A DNA stretch of 64,000 nt, taken from Actinoplanes palleronii (lineage in GTDB: Bacteria > Actinomycetota > Actinomycetes > Mycobacteriales > Micromonosporaceae). A model generated the notes under the pieces. The model was not told where the DNA came from, ran no database searches, and saw only the letters and a program-made list of their open reading frames with translations. The translations under genes were made by a program, and so were the position numbers. How positions within the stretch are numbered: position 1 is the first letter of the stretch; the number at the start of each line of letters is the position of its first letter. Shown here piece after piece: positions 17,666 to 26,917 of this stretch. The stretch lies in contig NZ_BOMS01000122.1 in the NCBI RefSeq assembly GCF_016862315.1, forward strand, positions 1 through 64,000, in the 5' to 3' direction.

Positions 17666-19468
17666 TCAGGAGTCGCCGCCCAGGCGGGCCAGCTCCTCCT
17701 CGACCACTGTCGGCTCGAGCTTGCGGAAGACCGGCTTCGGCGCGTTCAGCACCGTGCCGGCCACCAGCGGCACCGACTCCCAGCGGGCGCCGACCGTGTA
17801 GTCGCCCATCAGCACCGGGTAACCCGGGCCGCCGTCCAGGTCGTCGACCTCGACGATCTCCGGCATCGGCGCGTGCGTGCCGACACCGCCGAGCAGCTCG
17901 TGCACCTTCTGCGCCGAGTGCGGAAGGAACGGCGTGAGCAGCGTGTTCGCGTCGCTGACCACCTGCAGGGCGACGTGCAGGACGGTGCCCTGCCGCTGTT
18001 TCTGCGACTCGTCCTTGAGCTTCCACGGCGCCTGGTCGGAGAGGTACTTGTTGGCCTCGGCGACCACCCGCATCGCCTCGCCGATCGCGGCCTTCTGCCG
18101 GTGCTTGCCAATCAGCTCGCCGACCGTGGTGAAACCGGTCCGGGCGACCTCGAGCAGCGCGAGGTCCTCCGGGGTCAGGTCGACAGCCGGCGGGATCACG
18201 CCGAAGTTCTTCGCCGCCATCGAGATCGACCGGTTGACCAGGTTGCCCCAGCCGGCCACCAGCTCGTCGTTGTTGCGCCGGACGAACTCGGCCCAGGTGA
18301 AGTCGGTGTCGTTGGACTCCGGGCCGGCCGCGGCGATGAAATACCGCAGCGCGTCGGCGTCGTAGCGCTCCAGGAAGTCGCGCACGTAGATGACCACGCG
18401 CCGGGACGAGGAGAACTTCTTGCCCTCCATCGTCAGGTACTCGCTGGAGACCACCTCGGTGGGCAGGTTCAGCTTGCCCAGCGGGCCGGGCTGGCCGCCC
18501 TTGTCGCCCTCGCCGGAATAGCCGAGCAGCAGCGCCGGCCAGATCACCGAGTGGAAGACGATGTTGTCCTTGCCCATGAAGTAGTAGGCGGACGCGTCCT
18601 TGCCCTGCGCGTCGGCCGACCACCACTGGCGCCACGCCTCCGGGTCGCCGGTGCGCCGGGCCCACTCGATCGACGCCGAGAGGTAGCCGATCACCGCGTC
18701 GAACCAGACGTAGATGCGCTTGTCGGCGCGGTCCCGCCAGCCGTCCAGCGGGATCGGCACGCCCCACTCCAGGTCACGGGTGATCGCCCGGGGCTGCAGG
18801 TCGTCGAGCAGGTTGCGGGAGAACTTCAGGACGTTGGGCCGCCAGTTCTCCCGCTGGTCGAGCCAGCCGCCGATCGCCTCGGCGAAGGCCGGCAGGTCCA
18901 GGAAGAAGTGCTCGGTCTCGACGAAGTTCGGCGTCTCGCCGTTGATCCGCGAGCGCGGGTTGACCAGCTGCTCCGGGTCGAGCTGGTTGCCGCAGTTGTC
19001 GCACTGGTCGCCGCGGGCGCCGTCGTACCCGCAGATCGGGCAGGTGCCCTCGATGTAGCGGTCCGGCAGGGTACGGCCGGTGGACGGGGAGATCGCGCCG
19101 AGCGTGGTGCGGGCCACGATGTACCCGTTGGCGTGCAGGGCCTCGAACAGGTCCTGCACCACGGCGTAGTGGTTGCGGGTGGTGGTCCGGGTGAACAGGT
19201 CGTAGGAGAGCCCGAGACCGTGCAGGTCCTCCACGATCACCCGGTTGTACCGGTCGGCCAGCTCGCGCGGGGTGACCCCGTCGGCGTCCGCCTGGACCTG
19301 GATGGGTGTGCCGTGCTCGTCGGTGCCGGACACCATGAGCACGTCGTGGCCGGCCATCCGCATGTACCGGCTGAAGACGTCGGACGGCACCCCGAAGCCG
19401 GAAACATGACCGATGTGGCGCGGGCCGTTGGCGTAGGGCCAGGCGACCGCGGCGAGAACGTGACTCAT
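17666..19468 (-). CDS. metG: Methionyl-tRNA synthetase
   Basis: 600 residues from the ATG at 19468 (MSHVLAAVAWPYANG). Class I signatures: the HIGH-equivalent PRHIGHVSG near residue 18 and the KMSKS-equivalent KFSSSR near 350. A zinc knuckle CPICGYDGARGDQCDNCG is inserted in the catalytic domain, followed by the anticodon-binding helical domain (WGNLVNRSISM). The C-terminal dimerisation domain of longer MetRS is absent, as in other actinobacteria. The frame remains open upstream of 19468, but that part is antisense to the next gene. Confidence 0.97.
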   Translation of the reverse strand: MSHVLAAVAWPYANGPRHIGHVSGFGVPSDVFSRYMRMAGHDVLMVSGTDEHGTPIQVQADADGVTPRELADRYNRVIVEDLHGLGLSYDLFTRTTTRNHYAVVQDLFEALHANGYIVARTTLGAISPSTGRTLPDRYIEGTCPICGYDGARGDQCDNCGNQLDPEQLVNPRSRINGETPNFVETEHFFLDLPAFAEAIGGWLDQRENWRPNVLKFSRNLLDDLQPRAITRDLEWGVPIPLDGWRDRADKRIYVWFDAVIGYLSASIEWARRTGDPEAWRQWWSADAQGKDASAYYFMGKDNIVFHSVIWPALLLGYSGEGDKGGQPGPLGKLNLPTEVVSSEYLTMEGKKFSSSRRVVIYVRDFLERYDADALRYFIAAAGPESNDTDFTWAEFVRRNNDELVAGWGNLVNRSISMAAKNFGVIPPAVDLTPEDLALLEVARTGFTTVGELIGKHRQKAAIGEAMRVVAEANKYLSDQAPWKLKDESQKQRQGTVLHVALQVVSDANTLLTPFLPHSAQKVHELLGGVGTHAPMPEIVEVDDLDGGPGYPVLMGDYTVGARWESVPLVAGTVLNAPKPVFRKLEPTVVEEELARLGGDS

Positions 19469-19588
19469 GACGACTAAGCGTAGTGACCCGCCCCGGAGCT
19501 TGGCGAACGGATAGGCGGCCGACCGATTTGTCCCGACACGCCCGGACATTGGCGGGCCGGTCACCGAGCCGCGTAGTTCACTGGACGG

Positions 19589-20641
19589 GTGACCGGGAAC
19601 GCGCCGCAACCAGGGGAAACGCCGACGGACAACCCGTGGGGCAAGACGGAGCCGGACGCCACGTGGTGGCACGGCCCGGCCGACCGGGACCCCACCTCGC
19701 AGGACTGGGCGGACCGGGCGGGCGACGCGGCCCGGGCGGCCGGCGCGCAGGACGTCACGCAACGGCTCACGCCGCCGGCGGACCCCGCGGGCGAGCGCCT
19801 CGCCACGGCCGGCGAGCTGATGATCATCGAGCCGGGCCGGCTCGGCGACGAGGCGACCGCGTCGACGGCGGCGGCCGTGCCGGGGACCATGACCACGGCG
19901 GCCGTGCCGGAGGCCGCGACCACGGCGGCCGCGCCGGAGGGGAAGGCCGGCGATCGGCCCACCGTCGTCCTGGACCCGCGGCGCCCGCCGCGCGCGCCGC
20001 TGCCGCCGCTGCCGGCCGGCGCGACCCCGGTCACCGAGGCCCGGCTGGAGCGGATGGAGAACTCGCCGTTCTGGTCGACCGACGAGGCCCGGATCGCGGC
20101 CGAGGCCCGCAACGACCCGCGTCCCGGGCGGCGCCGCCGGCCACCGGCCGCCAACCCGGTCGCCGCGATGGTCTCGCTGGTCGGGCTGAGCCTGGTGGCG
20201 GCGTTCTTCGCCTGGGTCAGCGCGGAGCCGTTCTGGCTGGCCACCGGGCACGGCGACCCGGGGTACGCGATCACCACCCAGTGTGACGGCGCCGGGCTCA
20301 CCCAGCACTGCACCGGCCGGTTCGCCACCGCCGACGGCAGCTTCACGGCCGGCCGGGTGACCCTGCTCGGCATCTCCGGCGGCGCCCGGGAGCCGGGTGC
20401 GGTCACCGGCGCCCGGATGGTCCGCGCGGGCAGCGACCAGGCCTACACCGCGCCGCCCGGGCTGCTCATGCACCTGCGCTGGGCGCTCGGCTTCCTGCTC
20501 GTGCTGATCTGCGGGTACGGGATCGCCGGCGCCACCGGTGCCCGGCGGCTGGAGTCGCCGAGGTCCCGGCGGTACGCCCTGCTGGCCAGCGTCGGCGGCC
20601 CGATCCTGCTGCTGGCCGGCTTCCTGGCGGCTGCTTACTGA
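19589..20641 (+). CDS. Membrane protein of unknown function, three predicted helices
   Basis: 350 residues, GTG start. The first ~180 residues are hydrophilic and Ala/Pro/Thr-rich, probably disordered and cytoplasmic. A first membrane helix AMVSLVGLSLVAAFFAWV (~190) is followed by an ~80-residue extracytoplasmic loop with a Cys pair (QCDGAGLTQHCTG). Two more helices (WALGFLLVLICGYGIAG and LLASVGGPILLLAGFLAAAY) end the protein. I do not recognise the family. Its stop codon lies 7 bp inside the convergent rsmI gene. Confidence 0.78.
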   Translation: MTGNAPQPGETPTDNPWGKTEPDATWWHGPADRDPTSQDWADRAGDAARAAGAQDVTQRLTPPADPAGERLATAGELMIIEPGRLGDEATASTAAAVPGTMTTAAVPEAATTAAAPEGKAGDRPTVVLDPRRPPRAPLPPLPAGATPVTEARLERMENSPFWSTDEARIAAEARNDPRPGRRRRPPAANPVAAMVSLVGLSLVAAFFAWVSAEPFWLATGHGDPGYAITTQCDGAGLTQHCTGRFATADGSFTAGRVTLLGISGGAREPGAVTGARMVRAGSDQAYTAPPGLLMHLRWALGFLLVLICGYGIAGATGARRLESPRSRRYALLASVGGPILLLAGFLAAAY

Positions 20642-21489
20642 GCGTGCACCAGCGTGTAGACATCCCGCTTCTTCAGGCCGTACATGTCAGCGATGGCCTG
20701 GATCGCGTCGCGCCGTGAGTCGCCGGCGGTCTCGCGCCGGGCGACCTCGGCGCGCAGCTCGTCGTCGTCCGGACGCTCGCCCGGACCGGCCGGCGCGCCG
20801 CCCACCACCACGGTGATCTCGCCGCGCGGCTCCCCGGCGGCGGCCCAGGCCGCCAGTTCGCTCAGGGTGCCGCGGCGGATCTCCTCGTACGTCTTGGTCA
20901 GCTCCCGGCAGACCGCGGCCGGCCGGTCCTCGCCGAACGTCGCGGCCAGGTCCGCCAGCGCGCCGGTGATCCGGTGCGGCGCCTCGAAGAAGACCAGGGT
21001 GCGCGGCTCGGCGGCCAGCTCGCGCAGCCGGGACCGGCGGTTCGAGCCGGTCCGCGGCAGGAAACCCTCGAACACGAACCGGTCGCTGGGCAGCCCGGAC
21101 AGGGCCAGCGCGGTGGTCACCGCGCTCGGGCCGGGCGCCGCGGTCACCGGGTACCCGGCGTCGAGCGCGGCCCGGACCAGGCGGTACCCGGGGTCGGAGA
21201 CGCTCGGCATGCCGCCGTCGGTGACCACCGCGACCACCGCACCGCCGGCCAGCGCCTCCACCAGCTCCGGGGTGCGCTTCTCGTCGTTGCCCTCGAAGTA
21301 CGACACGACCCGCCCGCGCACCGTCACCCCGAGGTCCTTGGCCAGCCGGGACAGCCGCCGGGTGTCCTCGGCCGCGATCACGTCCGCGGTTGCGAGCACC
21401 TCCCGCAGCCGGGCCGAGGCGTCACCGACGTTGCCCAGCGGCGCGCCTGCCAGAACGACCCGCCCGGTACCTGCTTCTTCTCGAGACAC
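20635..21489 (-). CDS. rsmI: 16S rRNA (cytidine1402-2'-O)-methyltransferase
   Basis: About 284 residues, tetrapyrrole-methylase fold. It methylates the 2'-OH of C1402 in the ribosomal P site. Motifs: GAPLGNVGDAS, IAAEDTRRLSRL, VVAVVTDGGMPSVSDPGY, AAPGPSAVTTALALSG and FFEAPHRI. The GTG at 21489 is chosen over a GTG 18 bp upstream because homologues start close to the GRVVLAGAP segment; neither has a strong ribosome-binding site. It is divergent from the protein mannosyltransferase gene, 60 bp apart, a pairing conserved in actinobacteria. Confidence 0.94.
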   Translation of the reverse strand: MSREEAGTGRVVLAGAPLGNVGDASARLREVLATADVIAAEDTRRLSRLAKDLGVTVRGRVVSYFEGNDEKRTPELVEALAGGAVVAVVTDGGMPSVSDPGYRLVRAALDAGYPVTAAPGPSAVTTALALSGLPSDRFVFEGFLPRTGSNRRSRLRELAAEPRTLVFFEAPHRITGALADLAATFGEDRPAAVCRELTKTYEEIRRGTLSELAAWAAAGEPRGEITVVVGGAPAGPGERPDDDELRAEVARRETAGDSRRDAIQAIADMYGLKKRDVYTLVHAQ

Positions 21490-21549
21490 CCGAAAAGTCC
21501 ACCACACGCCCGGGCATCACTTCAAAGCCAGGCAGCCTACGATCGCGGG

Positions 21550-23130
21550 GTGACAACGGCGACAGCTGAGACAGACCCGACCATCGCGGAGTCCCCCGCC
21601 GAGGCGGAGTCGTCCCGTGGCGTACGCGACGTGCCCGAACTCGTCCGGCGACGCCTGTCGACGCTGGACACCCGGCTCGATCCGTACTCGTGGCTGGTGA
21701 CCGCGGTGATCGTGGCGGCCGCCGCGATCCTGCGCCTGGCCGGGGTGGACAAGCCGAAGGGCTTCATCTTCGACGAGGTGTATTACCCGACCGACGCCTG
21801 GGACATGCTCCAGCACGGCGTCGAGTGGGACGAGAAGACCAACGGCCCGGCGTACGTGGTGCATCCGCCGCTGGGCAAGTGGCTGATCGCCATCGGCGAG
21901 AAGATCTTCGGCAACACCGAGCTGGGCTGGCGTTTCCCGGCCGCGATCGCCGGCACCCTGATGATCCTGATCCTGATCCGGGTCGCCTACCGGATGTTCC
22001 ACTCGATCATCCTGGCCGGGATGGCCGGTCTGCTGATGACTCTGGACGGCTTCCAGCTGGTGCTGTCGCGCACCTCGCTGCTGGACATCTTCCTCGGCCT
22101 GTTCATCCTGCTGACCTTCGCGTGCATGGTGCTCGACCGGGACCACTACCGGCGGCGCTGGCAGCGGGCCGTGGCGGAGGGCTTCGACTCCACGACCACC
22201 CACAAGATCCCGCGGATCGTGCCGTGGTGGCTGCTGGCCAGCGGCGTGATGTTCGGCCTGGCCTGCGGGGTGAAGTGGAGCGCGCTGTTCTTCGCGCCGT
22301 TCTTCGCCGGCCTGGTGGTGGCCTGGCGCTGGCAGGCCCGCCGGTCGGCCCGGGTCCGCGGCCCGTTCGTGGCCGGCATCCTCGGCGACTTCGGCTATCT
22401 CGTGCTCAGCTTCGTCCTGAGCATCGTCTTCTACCTGGCCACCTGGGCCGGCTGGTTCCTCACCGACACCGGCTACTTCCGGCACTACCGGGAGGCGAAC
22501 GGGCTGAGCGAGCCGCCGATCCTGGGCGCGCTGCTGAACCTGATGCACTACCACTCCGAGGCGTACAACTTCCACAGCGGACTGACCGAGAAGCACACGT
22601 ACCAGTCCTGGCCGTGGCAGTGGCTGATGCTCGGGCGGCCGGTGGCGTTCTACTGGAACGGCAACGGCAACTGCGGGGCGTCCAGCTGCGCGGCCGAGAT
22701 CCTGCTGCTGGGCACACCGATCCTGTGGTGGTCGTTCCTGCCGGCGCTCGTCGCGCTGGTCTGGTTCGGCATCGCGCGGCGGGACTGGCGGGCGTACGCG
22801 ATCTTCTCCGGTGCGATGGCCGGCCTGCTGCCGTGGTTCTACTTCGCGGTCAAGGACGGGCGCACGATGTTCTCGTTCTACGTGCTGCCGGCGCTGCCGT
22901 TCCTGATCCTGGCGGTGGTCTACGTGCTCGGGGCGATCATGACGCCACCGGGCGGGCTGGCCCGCGGGGCGGCCCGCAGCGACCGGCAATTGATCGGCAC
23001 GGTGGTCGCCGGGACGTACGTGGTGCTGGTGGCGCTCTGTTTCGCCTATTTCTTCCCGGTCTTCGTGGGCACGACCATGCCGTACGACGACTGGTCGGTA
23101 CGAATGTGGCTGGGCAGTCGCTGGATCTGA
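21550..23130 (+). CDS. pmt: Dolichyl-phosphate-mannose-type protein O-mannosyltransferase (GT39)
   Basis: 526 residues, GTG start. A multi-pass GT-C glycosyltransferase that moves mannose from polyprenyl-phosphomannose to secreted proteins at the outer face of the membrane. The catalytic acidic pair is in the first loop (FIFDEVYYPTDAWDM, near residue 75), followed by VHPPLGKWLIAIG. About eleven hydrophobic helices follow. The central EAYNFHSGLTEKHTYQSWPW motif and the NGNGNCGASSCAAEI loop are typical of actinobacterial Pmt. It ends 18 bp before a strong terminator. Confidence 0.95.
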   Translation: MTTATAETDPTIAESPAEAESSRGVRDVPELVRRRLSTLDTRLDPYSWLVTAVIVAAAAILRLAGVDKPKGFIFDEVYYPTDAWDMLQHGVEWDEKTNGPAYVVHPPLGKWLIAIGEKIFGNTELGWRFPAAIAGTLMILILIRVAYRMFHSIILAGMAGLLMTLDGFQLVLSRTSLLDIFLGLFILLTFACMVLDRDHYRRRWQRAVAEGFDSTTTHKIPRIVPWWLLASGVMFGLACGVKWSALFFAPFFAGLVVAWRWQARRSARVRGPFVAGILGDFGYLVLSFVLSIVFYLATWAGWFLTDTGYFRHYREANGLSEPPILGALLNLMHYHSEAYNFHSGLTEKHTYQSWPWQWLMLGRPVAFYWNGNGNCGASSCAAEILLLGTPILWWSFLPALVALVWFGIARRDWRAYAIFSGAMAGLLPWFYFAVKDGRTMFSFYVLPALPFLILAVVYVLGAIMTPPGGLARGAARSDRQLIGTVVAGTYVVLVALCFAYFFPVFVGTTMPYDDWSVRMWLGSRWI

Positions 23131-23147
23131 GGTGGCGTGAGATGACC

Positions 23148-23173
23148 GAAGCCCGGCGAATTCGCCGGGCTTC
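23148..23173 (+). terminator. pmt terminator
   Basis: A perfect 26-bp palindrome, GAAGCCCGGCGAA/TTCGCCGGGCTTC, followed by GTCTTTTT. It lies directly after the pmt stop. Confidence 0.92.
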
Positions 23174-23645
23174 GTCTTTTTCGCAGATCACGAGGTCGCT
23201 GCCGGGACTGCACAGCGCGGGAAATAGGGCGCGCCCCGATCGACTGCCACGGGGGAAGCGGTCGATAGGGGCGCGCAAGATGCAGCTTAACGAGCATGGA
23301 TGAGCCGCACAACGGGTCATCGCCACCGAATACCGTGCCGATCCCAACATCCCGGCTATTCGGACATTCAACCTATATAGTCTTTATTACGCATAACATC
23401 TCATGAATACGATTCAACTTCAGCGTCAGGAATGCGACAGCAAATCAATGTCGAATCTGGCGTAACGTATTTCGATCACGCACCGCACCGCAGCTCAGCG
23501 GAGCGCGCTCTCGCCGGGCACACATCGGCGCCATCGGGTCAATTCTTCGGCCTCATCATTTCGTCCCTTTTCAGGGGATCAGTCGGCCATCCCCCGGATG
23601 AGTGACATGTGCCAAGATCGCGATAAATGTTCCTAGGCTCGCCGC
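23174..23645. other. AT-rich intergenic leader upstream of the polysaccharide gene pair
   Basis: About 470 bp with no supported gene. The 60 bases at 23361-23420 contain only 20 G or C (33 percent), far below the surrounding sequence. They include TATATAGT and TTTATTACG stretches suited to a promoter or to binding by a nucleoid silencer such as Lsr2. The segment nearest the next start (23570-23645) is mixed. No riboswitch fold is evident by eye. Confidence 0.6.
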
Positions 23646-24347
23646 GTGACAACGCAGGAGCCCCACCACCAGAAGACCACCGAGCAGCGGACCGAAGTGA
23701 TCGCGATCGCGACGCCGGCCCCGGTGTTCGTCGACTCCACCGGACGACGGAGCCGTCTGCTCCGCCGCACGGCCCTGGCGTTCGGCATCCTCGTCGTCTC
23801 CTACGGCGGGCTGGTCAGCGTCAGCCTGGCCGGCGGCCCGGTGGCTTCCAGCGCCGTGCTGCCGTTGCCCGGCGTGGACGACGACGACAAGGCCGATCCG
23901 GTGCCACCCCGGCCGATCCCGGCGCCGGCGACGAGCCAGACGAGCACCCCGAGCAAACGACCCATCATCGAGTCGGTGAACCAGCCGGCCCGACCGGCGC
24001 AGCGGCCGGTCGCCAGGTCCGCCTCGCCGAAACCGAAGGCGACCAGCAAGGCCACCAAGACGCCGGCCGCCAAGCCGTCGGCCACCCCGGCCAAGCCGAA
24101 GCCGAGCGTCAGCTCGTCCAGGCCCACCGAGTCGACCACCACCCCGCCGGTCAGCTCCTCGCCGGAGGTGAAGCCGTCCGCCTCACCGGTGGCCCCGAAG
24201 CCCCCGGCCGTCGAGCCGGTCGCGCTGCCCACGCTGGGCCAGCCGGTCGAACTGCCCCCGCTGAGCCAGCCGGGTGACGACCCGGCCGACTCGCCCGCCC
24301 CGACCACCGCCGAACCGGAGACGCACGAGTCCGGGGAGCCGGTGTGA
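23646..24347 (+). CDS. Membrane-anchored Pro/Ser/Lys-rich protein coupled to the GT2 synthase
   Basis: 233 residues, GTG start. A short cytoplasmic N-terminus ends in RRSRLLRR, then one membrane helix (TALAFGILVVSYGGLVSVSLAGG, residues ~42-64). About 165 residues outside the membrane are low complexity: Lys/Ala/Pro repeats around 125-155 and Pro/Ser/Glu later. No catalytic domain is seen. Its stop overlaps the GTG of the deacetylase-synthase gene as GTGA, so the two are made together. A wall-spanning stalk or synthase-assembly role is an inference from topology and coupling. Confidence 0.75.
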   Translation: MTTQEPHHQKTTEQRTEVIAIATPAPVFVDSTGRRSRLLRRTALAFGILVVSYGGLVSVSLAGGPVASSAVLPLPGVDDDDKADPVPPRPIPAPATSQTSTPSKRPIIESVNQPARPAQRPVARSASPKPKATSKATKTPAAKPSATPAKPKPSVSSSRPTESTTTPPVSSSPEVKPSASPVAPKPPAVEPVALPTLGQPVELPPLSQPGDDPADSPAPTTAEPETHESGEPV

Positions 24348-26764
24348 CGAGCACCCCGACCCGGCGCACCCGGGGCCGCAGCCGGCGGCGCATCCTGCCC
24401 CGCCCCCGGGTGATGCTCGGCGCGCTGCTGCTCGGAATCTTCGTCTCGGTGCTCGTGGTGCAGGCGTACATCAACGCCGAGTTCACCGCCGACCACAAGG
24501 AGACCGAGGTCGGTGACCAGGCCGGGGTGCCACTGTCGATCCGCGGCGGAGGGCCGATCGTCAACACCACCGGCGGACAGGAGACCACCAGTCGCCTGCC
24601 GGCACGCACCATCGCGCTCACCTTCGACGACGGCCCGGACCCGATCTGGACCCCGAAGGTGCTCCAGGTGCTGAAGGAGAACGACGCGCACGGCACGTTC
24701 TTCGTGGTCGGCTCGCAGGTCGCCCGGCACCCGGAGCTGACCAAGACCATCGTCGACGACGGCAACGAGCTGGGCCTGCACACCTTCACCCACCCGAACA
24801 TGCAGCTGCTCGCGCCGTGGCGGCGGCGTCTGGAGCTGTCCCAGAACCAGGTGGCCATCGCCCGGGCCACCGGCGTGCACACCAACCTGGCCCGGTTCCC
24901 GTACTCGTCGAAGACCGAGGCGATCGACGAGACCAACTGGAAGATCGTCAAGGAGGCCGGCGCGGCCGGCTACCTGATCGTCGTCAACGACCTGGACAGC
25001 GAGGACTGGCAGCGGCCCGGCGTGGACCAGATCGTGCACAACGCGCTGCCGGCCGGCGACACCTCGGCGATCATCCTGTTCCACGACGCCGGCGGGGACC
25101 GCGCGCAGACCGTCGCGGCGCTGGCCAAGTTCATCCCGATGATGAAGGCCCGCGGCTACCGGTTCACCACCGTCACCGAGGGCCTGAACCTGGGCATCGC
25201 GGAACAGGCCGCGGACATTAAGGCCGGGCGCGGGCCGGAGAGCGCCTCGGTCATCCCGGCGCTGCCGCTCAACCCGGCCGCGGCGGCCGGCGACGAGTGG
25301 CGCGGCGCGGCGCTGATCTGGACCGTCCGGCTGGCCGACGGCCTGGTCTACCTGGTCGCCGGGCTGTTCCTGATGGTCGGGCTGCTGACCATCGCCCGCA
25401 CCGTGTTGCTGCTGGCCCTCGCCGGTCGGCACGCCCGGCAGCGCCGCAGACCGGACTGGCGCTGGGGCCCGCCGATCACCGACCCGGTGTCGGTCATCGT
25501 GCCCGCCTACAACGAGAAGGAGGGCATCGAGGCCGCCGTCCGCTCGCTGGCCGGTGGCGACTACCCGACGATCGAGGTGGTGGTGGTCGACGACGGCTCC
25601 ACCGACGGCACCGCCGACATCGTGGAGGGTCTGCGCCTGCCGAACGTCCGGGTGGTCCGGGTGCCCAACGGCGGCAAGCCGAACGCGCTCAACACCGGCG
25701 TCGCGCTGGCCCGGCACGACCTGATCGTCACGGTCGACGGCGACACCATCTTCGAGGAGGACTCGATCCGCCGGCTGGTGCAGCCGTTCGGCGACCCGAC
25801 GGTCGGCGCGGTGGCCGGCAACGTCAAGGTCGGCAACCGCGGCAGCCTCGTCGCCACCTGGCAGCACATCGAGTACGTGATCGGCTTCAACCTGGACCGC
25901 CGGCTGTACGAGACGCTGAACTGCATGCCGACCGTCCCCGGCGCGATCGGCGCGTTCCGCCGCGAGGCCCTGGCCAAGGTCGGCGGGGTCAGCGACGACA
26001 CCCTGGCCGAGGACACCGACGTCACCATGGCGCTGTGCCGCGAGGGCTACCGGGTCGTCTACGAGGAGCACGCCAAGGCGTGGACCGAGGCGCCGACCAC
26101 CCTGGAGCAGCTCTACCGCCAGCGGTACCGATGGAGCTACGGGACCATGCAGGCGATGTGGAAGCACCGCGGGGCGGTGTTCGACAAGGGCCCGTCCGGT
26201 CGCTTCGGCCGGGTCGGCCTGCCGTTCCTCGCCCTGTTCGGGGTGGCGCTGCCGATGCTCGCCCCGGTGGTCGACATCATGCTGGTCTACGGCCTGGTCT
26301 TCTGGGAGCTCAAGGAGACCCTGATCGCCTGGCTCGGCATGCTGGCGCTGCAGCTGTTCACCGCCGCGGTGGCGTTCCGCTTCGACCGGGAGCCGCTCAA
26401 GCCGCTCTGGCGCCTGCCGTTGCAGCAGTTCGCCTACCGCCAGCTGATGTACCTGGTGCTGATCCAGTCCGCGACCACCGCACTGACCGGTGGCCGGCTG
26501 CGCTGGCACAAGCTGAACCGGGCCGGGCTGACCGCGCGCCCGGACACCCCACCCCCGCCGCCCGCACCGGCCGGCGCGGCCGTGGCGCCCCAGGTGCACG
26601 GCTGGCCGCCGGCCCCGTCGGAGGTGCCGGCACCACGCCAGCAGGCGCGCGGCCGGGCGGTGGCGCCGCCGACCACCCCGGCGGTGCCGTCACAGGCCCA
26701 CCGGGAGGATCAGGCCCACCGGGAGGACTACGACCTGCCGCACGCGGGGTCACCGCCGCGGTAG
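24344..26764 (+). CDS. Polysaccharide deacetylase fused to processive GT2 glycosyltransferase
   Basis: 806 residues. After one N-terminal helix (~24-42) a NodB deacetylase domain (~88-285) carries TFDDGPD at 93-99 (metal and base Asp), the metal histidines of HTFTH at 146 and 150, and LFHDAGG with His247. A second helix (~332-360) leads to a GT2 domain with VSVIVPAYNEKEG, VVVDDGST, the VDGDT metal site (464-468), EDTD (556-559) and the processivity motif QRYRW (593-597). Membrane helices and a Pro-rich tail follow. The order suggests synthesis of a beta-linked amino-sugar polymer in the cytoplasm, secretion and N-deacetylation outside, as PgaB/PgaC do with separate proteins. The substrate is unproven. 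Confidence 0.92.
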   Translation: MTSTPTRRTRGRSRRRILPRPRVMLGALLLGIFVSVLVVQAYINAEFTADHKETEVGDQAGVPLSIRGGGPIVNTTGGQETTSRLPARTIALTFDDGPDPIWTPKVLQVLKENDAHGTFFVVGSQVARHPELTKTIVDDGNELGLHTFTHPNMQLLAPWRRRLELSQNQVAIARATGVHTNLARFPYSSKTEAIDETNWKIVKEAGAAGYLIVVNDLDSEDWQRPGVDQIVHNALPAGDTSAIILFHDAGGDRAQTVAALAKFIPMMKARGYRFTTVTEGLNLGIAEQAADIKAGRGPESASVIPALPLNPAAAAGDEWRGAALIWTVRLADGLVYLVAGLFLMVGLLTIARTVLLLALAGRHARQRRRPDWRWGPPITDPVSVIVPAYNEKEGIEAAVRSLAGGDYPTIEVVVVDDGSTDGTADIVEGLRLPNVRVVRVPNGGKPNALNTGVALARHDLIVTVDGDTIFEEDSIRRLVQPFGDPTVGAVAGNVKVGNRGSLVATWQHIEYVIGFNLDRRLYETLNCMPTVPGAIGAFRREALAKVGGVSDDTLAEDTDVTMALCREGYRVVYEEHAKAWTEAPTTLEQLYRQRYRWSYGTMQAMWKHRGAVFDKGPSGRFGRVGLPFLALFGVALPMLAPVVDIMLVYGLVFWELKETLIAWLGMLALQLFTAAVAFRFDREPLKPLWRLPLQQFAYRQLMYLVLIQSATTALTGGRLRWHKLNRAGLTARPDTPPPPPAPAGAAVAPQVHGWPPAPSEVPAPRQQARGRAVAPPTTPAVPSQAHREDQAHREDYDLPHAGSPPR

Positions 26765-26776
26765 GCGCGCACAGAC

Positions 26777-26820
26777 AAGGCCCGCATCCCCCGAACTGCA
26801 GCCGGTGGGATGCGGGCCTT
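26777..26820 (+). terminator. Intrinsic terminator of the deacetylase-synthase gene
   Basis: A perfect 14-bp stem, AAGGCCCGCATCCC/GGGATGCGGGCCTT, with a 16-nt loop and a short T-tract. It starts 12 bp after the stop codon. Confidence 0.9.
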
Positions 26821-26824
26821 TTCG

Positions 26825-26902
26825 CGCCCGAACCAAGCGTCCGAACCGAGCGTCCGAACCGAGCGTCCGAACCGAGCGTCCAAACCGAGCGTCCAAACCG
26901 AG
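26825..26902. repeat. 13-bp tandem repeat, six copies
   Basis: Five full units of CGTCCGAACCGAG (the last two with CCAAACC) run from 26838 to 26902, preceded by one imperfect unit at 26825-26837. The array lies between two convergent genes, just after a terminator, and does not encode protein. Confidence 0.9.
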
Positions 26903-26917
26903 CCCGCCCGAAAATGA

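Noticed and set aside
19469..20473. Upstream extension of metG
   Set aside because: Same reason: antisense to the 350-residue membrane protein gene, while MetRS begins at the MSHVLAAVAWPYANG segment.
23801..26599. 932-codon minus-strand open frame across the polysaccharide genes
   Set aside because: It is antisense to the deacetylase-synthase; the composition is Arg/Gly/Val/His-rich without motifs.
26825..26902. DnaA-box cluster or replication origin
   Set aside because: The 13-bp unit does not resemble TTGTCCACA, and no dnaA, dnaN or gyrB genes are near.
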